Source of the DNA: Gemmataceae bacterium
GTDB lineage: Bacteria; Planctomycetota; Planctomycetia; Gemmatales; Gemmataceae
DNA: 64,000 nt
Direction of reading: 5' to 3'
Assembly: GCA_009691845.1 (NCBI GenBank)
Contig: SIAJ01000009.1
Location: forward strand, 41,811-105,810
Shown one piece after another: positions 53,949 through 61,814 of the stretch (position 1 is the first letter of the stretch; each line of letters begins with the position of its first letter). The translations under genes were made by a program, and so were the position numbers. The notes beneath the pieces were generated by a model, which was not told the origin of the DNA, ran no database searches, and saw only the letters and a list, made by a program, of their open reading frames with translations.

Positions 53949-54018
53949 CGACAACGTAGTAGGCACACTCCGTCTGCCGTCGCCGAACGGTACACGGAGT
54001 GTGCCTACTACGTTGTCG
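53949..54018. repeat. 25-bp perfect palindrome (class B) beside a class A half-element
   Basis: A 25-base arm at 53949-53973 is exactly inverted at 53994-54018 around a 20-base loop. The arm contains AGGCACACTCCGT, and the CACTCCGT and TGCCG parts match the element at 31658-31712. It is directly followed by GGCCTACGCCGCTCCGCTCGCC (54022-54043), which looks like one arm of the class A palindrome. The two classes are thus adjacent here. Confidence 0.9.
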
Positions 54019-54137
54019 GGTGGCCTACGCCGCTCCGCTCGCCATTTCGCATTCATGCACTTTGTTTCACGTCTTCGCCGTGGCCAATTCGGCATCGAGC
54101 GGATTCCAACCTCTGAGGAGGGGATGAACAAACCATT

Positions 54138-54603
54138 CCAGGCCGCCGGTCGCTTTTGATCGCGCTCCTTCACCAACTGCTTGAATAGCCGGCGTTTTTC
54201 GGGATCCTTGACCACCTCGGCCCTTTCGCGCTTGTATGTATCGACGAGAAACTGCATCTGCCGTTCCAGGTCGGCCGCGATGCCAAGTCGATCGTTTACG
54301 ATCAAATCCCGCAGGTGCTCGATGCCACCTTCCATCTTCTCCAGCCATATAGATAAGCGTGTGAGTCGATCCGCGGTCTGGATGTAGTACATCAGGAAGC
54401 GATCGATGTACTGGGTGCAAGTTGCTTCATCGAGTTCACCTGCCAGGAGTTCCGCATGTCGCGGATTGGCTCCGCCGTTGCGGCAGACGTACAGGTTCGC
54501 GATCAGGCCGAAGTCTTTACCCTGAGCCTCCGCACATTCACGCACGCAACCGGACCATGCTGTTGCCGATGACGACGATTGTTTTGCGTAAGCGTTTGAC
54601 CAT
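54138..54603 (-). pseudogene. Remnant of nirB (nitrite reductase large subunit)
   Basis: From an ATG at 54603 the frame reads MVKRLRKTIVVIGNSMV, the start of NirB (FAD-binding GNGMVG motif). It then stops after RLRA. From about 54549, in another frame, the sequence reads RECAEAQGKDFGLIANLYVC, then ATCTQYIDRFLMYYIQTADR and QMQFLVDTYK, which is the C-terminal part of NirB. The whole middle, including the cofactor-binding core and Fe-S ligands, is gone. A smaller internal deletion is also seen around FKQLVKERDQKRPA. So the gene was shortened by at least two deletions and cannot make an enzyme. It lies next to an intact nitrate/nitrite transporter. Confidence 0.78.
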
Positions 54604-54654
54604 GATGCTGCCCCTGCCTTGTTCCCCCTCTCCCTTTCGGGGAGGGGAGAAAGA

Positions 54655-55998
54655 CTATGCCGCTTCCGGCACCGCTACTGGTTGCGCGAACTTCTCCGCT
54701 GCCTGCATCCGCACGACAATCAGATGCAGCCAAACCAGGCTGCCGAGTGTGATGGCCAACAGTCCGATGAAGGCCGATTGGGGCACACCCGTGGTGCGGA
54801 ACAACGTGCCAAACAGTTTGGGCAGGATGAACCCGCCAAGTGCCCCGAGCATTCCGACCAGGCCACCGGCAGCCCCGACGTCGTTCGGAAAATAGTTCGG
54901 GATGTACTTAAAAACGCTGGCTTTGCCGATCCCCATACCGATGCCGACCGCGAACATGATGGCCGTAAAGCCCGTCACACCGAGGGACAGTATGCTCGCC
55001 GGCAAACAGAGCGGCACGATCATGATCGTCATGCCAATGAAGACGCAGTACATAACCGTCCGCGGCCCATACTTGTCTGAGAGATAGCCACCAAACGGAC
55101 GAAGCAGGCTGGCAGGGAAGATGAACAAGGCAGTGAAAAGTGCCGCCATCCGCACGCCGTCCTGCTGCGAAAGATCGGCAAAGTAATTGGTGCGGTAGTA
55201 GTCCGGCAGCCAGGAGGCGAGAGCAACATAGGCCCCGAAGACGACCACGTAGTACAGGCTCAGTCGCCAAACGCGGAGACACTTCAGCGGACTCAGCATT
55301 TCGAACATCGTGCGGCCTTGGCCCGGCTTGCGATCGGTCTTGGGAGCGAGCAAGAGAATCGCACCTGCCATCGCGACGAGCAACACGGAGTAGAAGACTG
55401 GCACCACGCGCCAGCCACCTGGAATTACGCCGCCGAGCAAACCGGCCGCTGGAATCAGCGTGAGTAGTGAGGGGATCAGAACGATTAGCAGCTTGGTCCC
55501 TGAAGCACCGACGTTCCCGGCCCCGATGACGCCAAGAGCCACGCCCTTGCTCTTCGAAGGATACCAGGCCGAATTCCAGGCGATGCCGACTGAGAACGAA
55601 TTACCGGCGAGCCCAAAGAGCGCGGCACAGATCAACAATTCTTGATACGAGGATGCATGAGACAACCCGTACGTCGGCACGGCGCTCACCAGCAACAGCA
55701 GCACCATCATGTTCCGCCCGCCGTAACGGTCGGCCCAAATGCCGAAACTGAGCCGTAACAGCGAACCGGACAGAATCGCCACGGCGAGCAGCCATTCAAA
55801 TCGCCCTTGAATCGCCGACTTGAGTTCATCGCCGGACATCGTGCTTGCGGCATCGCCAAGCATGAGCGCCGCGTCTTTCTTTATCTCGAGCCCGAGGATA
55901 CCGAGCATCAGCCACACGGCAAACATGATCGTGAAGGCAACGGTGGACAGCCACAGCACACGCTGGCGAGGGCCGGATGATTCGTTAATTTCGAGCAT
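54655..55998 (-). CDS. narK: Nitrate/nitrite MFS transporter (NarK/NNP type)
   Basis: This 447-residue protein has twelve membrane segments and the two nitrate signature motifs: FGLAGNSFSVGIAWNSAWYP near residue 132 and AVGIGMGIGKASVFKYIPNYF near 365. Both glycine-rich helices line the transport path in NNP-family proteins. The MFS motif GIWADRYGGRN is near 88. It should move nitrate or nitrite across the inner membrane. The ATG at 55998, with GGAG 7 nt upstream, is the best start. The nitrite reductase next to it is a remnant, so its metabolic partner may lie elsewhere. Confidence 0.92.
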   Translation of the reverse strand: MLEINESSGPRQRVLWLSTVAFTIMFAVWLMLGILGLEIKKDAALMLGDAASTMSGDELKSAIQGRFEWLLAVAILSGSLLRLSFGIWADRYGGRNMMVLLLLVSAVPTYGLSHASSYQELLICAALFGLAGNSFSVGIAWNSAWYPSKSKGVALGVIGAGNVGASGTKLLIVLIPSLLTLIPAAGLLGGVIPGGWRVVPVFYSVLLVAMAGAILLLAPKTDRKPGQGRTMFEMLSPLKCLRVWRLSLYYVVVFGAYVALASWLPDYYRTNYFADLSQQDGVRMAALFTALFIFPASLLRPFGGYLSDKYGPRTVMYCVFIGMTIMIVPLCLPASILSLGVTGFTAIMFAVGIGMGIGKASVFKYIPNYFPNDVGAAGGLVGMLGALGGFILPKLFGTLFRTTGVPQSAFIGLLAITLGSLVWLHLIVVRMQAAEKFAQPVAVPEAA

Positions 55999-56457
55999 CT
56001 CAATCTCCAATTTTCTCCCCCCTTCCCTCTAAGCAAGATTCGTGCCATCTCGAGATGTGGAGAAGCCCCACCCTTGCTGGAAAGCCGCAGATTTCAGGCG
56101 AAGACGCATGAACCCGATCGACAGGATTTTAGCTATGCTTGCTTTCGCCCCAGCAGATGTGCCGCGCTCGCTGGCAATCCGTGCCAGAGCCCGTATCACC
56201 AAACTCTTCGCTCCTTGCGCGATTTCTAAGCACTAGTGGGGCGCATGTTGGCGATCCCAAATCGCGAACCAAAAATAAATGGTCGTCAGGCCGACACTCG
56301 ACGCTGGATTCTGCTTTTGGATACCAACGGTTTTTCAGCGAATGCGTTGACTCAGTCTCGTTGGTGTGGTTAACTTTTCTTTAGGCTTCCGCGTGACAAT
56401 CCGCAACAATGAGCAAGATGTTGTTTTGCTAGTGTTCCTTCCTTCCCCCGGGCACCC
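55999..56457. other. 459-bp divergent intergenic region
   Basis: This lies between narK and the DUF1501 gene, which point away from each other. Both promoters are expected here. Short open frames exist on the plus strand, but none has a recognised family or ribosome binding site. A CT-rich block (56013-56032) lies just upstream of narK, on the complementary strand purine-rich. I see no strong palindrome. Confidence 0.4.
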
Positions 56458-57867
56458 ATGCTCGCCGTTCATTCGTCCGATGCTTCGTGTACACGCCGCC
56501 GCTTCCTGACCGTGGGCGGCCTGGCACTTGGCGGGTTTTCGCTGTCGTCCCTGTTCACCGTTCGCGCTGTCGCTGGGGAAAAACGTACATCGCCTGGAAG
56601 TCTGGAGACTGGGAAATCCGTGATCTTCCTGTTCCAGCAAGGCGGCCCCAGTCAGTTCGAGACGTTCGACCCGAAACCGGATGCTCCCATTGAGATTCGG
56701 ACCGTCACTGGCGTGACACAAACATCGTTGCCAGGTGTGATCTTTGGCGACACGCTCCAGAAACTCGCGAAGCACGCCGACAAATTTTCTATCGTCCGTT
56801 CCTTCGCGACCGAGAATGCCGCACACAACATCCGCCCCATCGTTGGGCCCGAGTCGTTGAACGCCAACATCGGCTCGCTCTACTCCCGCGTTGTCGGTCC
56901 GACGCACCCCGTTAGTTCCATGCCAACGAATGTGGTCCTGTTCCCGCAGGCCGTGAGCGCCGACGCGGCGAAGGGACAGGGTCGAGGCGACCTCAGTGCG
57001 ACCGGTTCGATCGGTCCAGCATTCGCCCCGTTCGTTCCCGGCGGCTCAGGTCAACTTCAGAAAAACCTGCGGATGAGCCTCGCCCTCGATCGCTTCCAGG
57101 ATCGGCAGGCACTGCTTGGCCAATTCGACCAACTCCGCCGAGAGAGCGAGGCACGGTTCGACCTCTTTGAGCATGAGCGTCGCCAGGCAAACGAGGTGCT
57201 GCTGAGTGGCTCCGTTGCCGACGCTCTCGACCTGTCCCGCGAAGATCCGAAGCTGCTCGCGAAATACGACACGAGTCACCATGTCGCGGAGCACAACTGG
57301 AACCGCTCCGATCGCGGCAAGCGTGGGTACTACACGGGCCATGCGAAGTCGCTGGGTAAAGCGCTGTTGCTCGCAAGGCGGTTGTGCGAGGCGGGTTGCG
57401 GGTTCGTTACGATCCACACCGGCTACGAAGGCGTGTGGGATATGCACGCCGACGGCAACAACTTGAACATGAAGGACGGAATGGAAGCGATCGGGCGGTC
57501 GTTCGATCACGCCGTTTCCGCATTCATTGAGGACGTCGAGGCCCGCGGAATCTCGGACAAAATCATGCTGGTCGCCACCGGCGAGATGGGTCGAACACCG
57601 CGGCTCAACAAGAACGGCGGCCGTGATCACTGGTCCAGGCTTGCGCCGTTGTTGCTGTATGGAGGCGGCGTCGCTCGCGGAAAGGTCATTGGTCGTTCGA
57701 CCAAGGATGGAGGCGAACCGGCTGCGGACGGGGTCGCAACGCCGAACCTGATCTCAACCATCCTGCATACTTTATTCGACATGGGCCAGCTTCGCTTGAA
57801 GCCGGCACTTGCTCCGATCTCCCGGCTCGGCGACGTGAAGCCCATTCCCGGCATTCTCGAATCCTGA
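56458..57867 (+). CDS. DUF1501 protein with Tat signal
   Basis: This 469-residue protein has a twin-arginine signal (TRRRFLTVGGLALGGFSL) near residue 12. The DUF1501 core shows IFLFQQGGPSQFETFDPKP near 54, AGCGFVTIHTGYEGVWDMHADG near 310, in two parts, and MLVATGEMGRTPRLNKNGGRDHW near 370. It is the first gene of a four-gene run with the following DUF1549/1553, DUF1501 and DUF1592 genes. The downstream GTG is 10 bp after its stop, so the genes are probably co-transcribed. Confidence 0.93.
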   Translation: MLAVHSSDASCTRRRFLTVGGLALGGFSLSSLFTVRAVAGEKRTSPGSLETGKSVIFLFQQGGPSQFETFDPKPDAPIEIRTVTGVTQTSLPGVIFGDTLQKLAKHADKFSIVRSFATENAAHNIRPIVGPESLNANIGSLYSRVVGPTHPVSSMPTNVVLFPQAVSADAAKGQGRGDLSATGSIGPAFAPFVPGGSGQLQKNLRMSLALDRFQDRQALLGQFDQLRRESEARFDLFEHERRQANEVLLSGSVADALDLSREDPKLLAKYDTSHHVAEHNWNRSDRGKRGYYTGHAKSLGKALLLARRLCEAGCGFVTIHTGYEGVWDMHADGNNLNMKDGMEAIGRSFDHAVSAFIEDVEARGISDKIMLVATGEMGRTPRLNKNGGRDHWSRLAPLLLYGGGVARGKVIGRSTKDGGEPAADGVATPNLISTILHTLFDMGQLRLKPALAPISRLGDVKPIPGILES

Positions 57868-57877
57868 GGAGACGGCT

Positions 57878-60382
57878 GTGTTCGTCCGCTGCCTCCTCGG
57901 TTTGCTCGTCGTTACCGGCCTGACTCCTCTTGGCGCGGCCGAACCTGTTCCAACCGACCCGCTGTTTAGCCGGCACGTCGTTCCCATCTTCAGCCGTCTG
58001 GGCTGCAACGCCGGTGGTTGCCACGGCGCGGTCAAGGGCCAGAACGGTTTTCGGCTCTCACTATTCGGGGCGGAACCTACTTCGGACCACGCGAGGTTGT
58101 TGCGTGAGGCGAATGGTCGTCGGCTAAACAGACTCACCTTCGACGATAGTTTGCTCTTGCTCAAGGGCAGCGGAACGGTCCCGCATGAAGGGGGCAACCG
58201 GATGCCCGTTGGCAGCCGCGAGTACCAAATTGTTCGGAACTGGATCGCGTCGGGTGCGAAGCTCGACAACCTCGACGCTTCGCGGGTCACGCGCCTCTCG
58301 GTCGAACCCGGAATCCAAACTGCCAAAGTCACCGAGCGGTATCGCCTGCAGGTGTCTGCCGCGTTCGCGGATGGCAGCAACGAGGATGTGACGGCCTTGT
58401 GTTCCTTCGAGGTGGTGAGCAAGGAACTGGCTCGCGTCGATCTCTCGGGAGAGGTACAGGCGATCGGAGTCGGCGATACGGCGATCATCGCCCGCTTCCG
58501 GGGCGAGCCAGTCGTCGCTATGTTGGTCGTGCCGCGGGCGGGAACGGAGCCGTTTCCGGACGTGAAGCCTGTCAATTTCATCGATGGCCACGTTCTCGCC
58601 AAACTTCAGCGGCTCAACATTCACCCGGCCCTTCCCTGCGACGACGCAACTTTCCTCCGCCGGGTCAGCCTGGATGTGACCGGCTCGCTTCCTTTGCCCA
58701 GCGAGGCACGTGCATTTCTCGCAGATGCGACCACGGACAAACGGTCGAAGAAGATCGAAGAGTTGCTCGCCCGGCCGGGTCACATCGCCCTGTGGACGAC
58801 GAAGCTCTGCGACATCCTGCGTCCGGCCGGATTCGACGGGAAGCACGGGCTCACCGAGGCGGCCGAGGCTCGGCGATTCTACGAGTGGATTCGCAGCCGC
58901 CTGGCAGAGAACACGCCTTACGACCAGCTTGCCGAGCGCGTCCTCCTCGCGACGAGTCTGGAAGGACGCCCCAGCCAGGAATGGATCAAGGAAGTGCGAT
59001 CCCTCCTGGAAGAGAACGTGGCCCTACGACCAGACCTGAAAGCGTATTCAAGTCGCCGTACCCTCGATCTCTACTGGCAGCGGAACAACGCGACTGGCGT
59101 GAAGGGGGCCATGCAGGTGGCGCACGCCTTCCTTGGCTTGCGGCTGGAGTGTGCCCAGTGCCATCGCCATCCGCACGACGTCTGGCAACAAGACGATCTG
59201 CTCAGTTTCGCCAACTTCTTCATGCGCGTGAGCAACCCTACCGCGGGCGGTTCTTCTACCACAATCGCCAAGGAAGGCGAGATGCTGGCCAAGGAGGCCA
59301 AGGAACTCCGCGACCAGGCGAAGAAGGTCGGGGAGAAGACCAAGGACAAGTCGCTAAGCAAGGACGACGTGGCAAAGGTGAATGCCGAGGTGAAGTCGCT
59401 CAACGATAAGGCCACAGCACTCGATGCCGCGAGCAGACGGATCAAGGGGACCGAGATCCACGTCGGCGGAAAGCCAACCTTTGCAGGCGTGACGAGTACG
59501 CTCGGCAAACAGGAATCCAAACAGTTCCGATTGCTGGGAGCGAAACAGCCAGTGAGCGTGGGCACTGAACAAGACCCACGCGAGTTGGTCGTTGCCTGGC
59601 TACGTCAGTCGGACAACCCGTTCTTTGCTCAAGCGATGGTGAACCGCGTTTGGGCTCACTATTTCGGTCGAGGGATCATCGATCCGCCCGATCACCTGTC
59701 GCCGCTCAATCCGCCGTCACACCCGGAGTTGCTCGACGCACTCTCGAAGGGGTTCATTGAGAACAAGTACGATTTGAGGTGGCTGCACCGGACGATCCTC
59801 GCCAGTCGGACCTACCAACAGACCGCGCAGACGAACATCACCAACCGGGCCGACACGACGAACTATGCCTCCGCGTACCTGCGACGGCTCTCCGCAGAGG
59901 TGCTGGTAGACGCTGTGAATCACGCGACCGGCGGTACCGAGACGTACCCGCCCGAACTCTTTCTTCCGCCGGGAGCGAAGGCCATTGAGGTCGCCGGTGG
60001 CACCGGCAGTGATCGGACCCGAGCGAGTCTTCAGTATCCGTTCTCGATTTTCGGCCGCCCGATGCGGAACCCAGACGTACAGTGCGACTGCGAACGCGAC
60101 GGCAAGCCGACCATCGTGCAGACGCTCTACCTTGCCAACCATCCGGCCATTCACCACAAGATCAGTGATGCCAAGGGACGCGTGACGCAGGTACTCAAAA
60201 TCATCACGGACGACGACAAGCGGATCGAAGAACTCTTTCTGTGGTCTCTGAGCCGGCTTCCCTTGGCCGACGAACGGCAGATTTGTCTCAAGTACATCAA
60301 GGACGGCCCGACACCGCAGAGAGCTTACGAAGACGTGCTCTGGAGCTTGCTCAACACGCGCGAATTTTTGTTCAATCACTGA
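57878..60382 (+). CDS. DUF1549/DUF1553 protein with N-terminal cytochrome-like and Ig-like domains
   Basis: This 834-residue protein has a signal peptide (residues 1-20) and an N-terminal domain with GCNAGGCHGAVKGQNGF near 42, where CxxxxCH replaces the usual CxxCH. An Ig-like (Big_2) beta domain lies at about 145-215. DUF1549 follows with DDATFLRRVSLDVTGSLPLPSEA near 250 and ECAQCHRHPHDVWQQDDL near 425. DUF1553 forms the end (NPFFAQAMVNRVWAHYFGRG near 582). A Lys-rich helical insertion at about 463-510 is not typical. Start GTG at 57878 with GAGGA upstream. Its substrate is unknown. Confidence 0.9.
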   Translation: MFVRCLLGLLVVTGLTPLGAAEPVPTDPLFSRHVVPIFSRLGCNAGGCHGAVKGQNGFRLSLFGAEPTSDHARLLREANGRRLNRLTFDDSLLLLKGSGTVPHEGGNRMPVGSREYQIVRNWIASGAKLDNLDASRVTRLSVEPGIQTAKVTERYRLQVSAAFADGSNEDVTALCSFEVVSKELARVDLSGEVQAIGVGDTAIIARFRGEPVVAMLVVPRAGTEPFPDVKPVNFIDGHVLAKLQRLNIHPALPCDDATFLRRVSLDVTGSLPLPSEARAFLADATTDKRSKKIEELLARPGHIALWTTKLCDILRPAGFDGKHGLTEAAEARRFYEWIRSRLAENTPYDQLAERVLLATSLEGRPSQEWIKEVRSLLEENVALRPDLKAYSSRRTLDLYWQRNNATGVKGAMQVAHAFLGLRLECAQCHRHPHDVWQQDDLLSFANFFMRVSNPTAGGSSTTIAKEGEMLAKEAKELRDQAKKVGEKTKDKSLSKDDVAKVNAEVKSLNDKATALDAASRRIKGTEIHVGGKPTFAGVTSTLGKQESKQFRLLGAKQPVSVGTEQDPRELVVAWLRQSDNPFFAQAMVNRVWAHYFGRGIIDPPDHLSPLNPPSHPELLDALSKGFIENKYDLRWLHRTILASRTYQQTAQTNITNRADTTNYASAYLRRLSAEVLVDAVNHATGGTETYPPELFLPPGAKAIEVAGGTGSDRTRASLQYPFSIFGRPMRNPDVQCDCERDGKPTIVQTLYLANHPAIHHKISDAKGRVTQVLKIITDDDKRIEELFLWSLSRLPLADERQICLKYIKDGPTPQRAYEDVLWSLLNTREFLFNH

Positions 60383-60401
60383 TCATGAGCGGAGCGATCG
60401 A

Positions 60402-61730
60402 ATGTTCCCTTCCCACCATCCGACCCGTCGCGATATGTTCCGCGCAGGCGGCGCATCGCTGTTTGGGATGTCGATGGCTCAATTCTTCCAGGCACGCGCA
60501 TCGGCGGCGGGAAAGCCGGAGCCCAGGGCCAAGCAGATGATCCTGATCTGGATGGCCGGCGGACCTCCACATCAAGACATGTTTGATATGAAACCGGACA
60601 CGCCGCCTCCCTTCGGCAGCGAGTTAAAGCAAGGCAAGTCGAATGTTCCTGGGATGGAGTTCTGCGAACTTATGCCTCGGCTGGCACGAAATGCCGACAA
60701 GTTCTCGATCCTTCGTTCGGTCGGGATCGGCAGCGAAAAATGGGAACACTCCGGCGGGCTTTACTGGCTGTGCGGCAACCCGCGCACGAAGGATACGCCG
60801 AAGTACCCAATGTATGGCAGCGTGGTCGCCCACGAGCGGCCGGCACCGAAGGGGTTGCCGACGTTCGTGTCGTTCGGTCATTACTACGACACGGGCGATG
60901 CGGCGGGCGACCTGCGGAACAACTACCTCGGCTCGGCCTACGATCCACTCACCTTCAAGCCGGGTGATGCCAAGAACGAGGTCGGGGCGATGTTGCTTCC
61001 CCCCGCGCACCTCGACCTCTCGGCGATGGATAAACGCGAGAACCTATTGAAGTCCCTCGACCAGCAACTGCGCAAGCTTGATGCGGCCGGCCCGATCATC
61101 GCGGGCCTCGACCAGTACCAGCAGAGTTCATTCGACCTGCTTCGCTCGCCAAAACTGCGGGATGCCGTCGATCCAAAGAAACTCTACTCGCGGGACGTGG
61201 AGCGTTACGGCAAATCCGAACAGGGCACAATGGCGCTGTACGCCCGCCGAATGATCGAGATCGGCGTGCCGTTCGTATTCGTTCCGTGGCCGGGTTGGGA
61301 CATGCACGGAAACATCACCGAGGGGTGCAAGAACGTGTTGCCGAAGGTGGACGCGTTGCTCTCCAGTCTGCTCGACGACCTGGATGCAAGGGGTCTTTTG
61401 GAGACGACGATCGTCGCGATGCTGGGTGAGATGGGCCGCAACAAAATTTACAAGGACTCGGCCTATTCGGGCCCGCCCGGCCGCGACCATTGGGGAACCA
61501 CGCAGTTCGTCATCGTCGCCGGCGGCGGGTTCAAGCAGGGAATGGTCCTCGGCAAGACCGACAAAACGTCGCTACGAGTGACGGACAACTACTACTCGCC
61601 GATCAGTTTCGGGCGGACGCTCTACCACCTGCTCGGCATCGACCCCGATAAGGAACTGTACACGACCACGAACCAGCCACTGAAGATTAGCATCGATAAT
61701 GCCCCGCTAATCAAGGAAATCATCGCGTGA
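60402..61730 (+). CDS. DUF1501 protein
   Basis: This 442-residue protein begins HPTRRDMFRAGGASLFGMSM, a Tat-type signal. The DUF1501 core has ILIWMAGGPPHQDMFDMKPD near residue 47, VPFVFVPWPGWDMHGNI near 288, and VAMLGEMGRNKIYKDSAYSGPPGRDHWG near 338, in two parts. It follows the DUF1549/1553 gene after 19 bp; GGAG lies 7 nt before the ATG. It is a second DUF1501 protein in the same run, so the two may act on related substrates. Confidence 0.93.
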   Translation: MFPSHHPTRRDMFRAGGASLFGMSMAQFFQARASAAGKPEPRAKQMILIWMAGGPPHQDMFDMKPDTPPPFGSELKQGKSNVPGMEFCELMPRLARNADKFSILRSVGIGSEKWEHSGGLYWLCGNPRTKDTPKYPMYGSVVAHERPAPKGLPTFVSFGHYYDTGDAAGDLRNNYLGSAYDPLTFKPGDAKNEVGAMLLPPAHLDLSAMDKRENLLKSLDQQLRKLDAAGPIIAGLDQYQQSSFDLLRSPKLRDAVDPKKLYSRDVERYGKSEQGTMALYARRMIEIGVPFVFVPWPGWDMHGNITEGCKNVLPKVDALLSSLLDDLDARGLLETTIVAMLGEMGRNKIYKDSAYSGPPGRDHWGTTQFVIVAGGGFKQGMVLGKTDKTSLRVTDNYYSPISFGRTLYHLLGIDPDKELYTTTNQPLKISIDNAPLIKEIIA

Positions 61731-61814
61731 GTATGATGGATACGAAGTGCCATCTGCTTCTTTAGGCACTGGCTCTCGATAGCACGTACATGCCCACACG
61801 GAGAAAGTCGGAAT

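Noticed and set aside
53007..54545. One 512-residue protein joining NirB-like and secreted parts
   Set aside because: The middle of the frame is translated palindrome and spacer. The downstream gene has its own GGAGG, GTG start and signal peptide, and the NirB part has lost its core.
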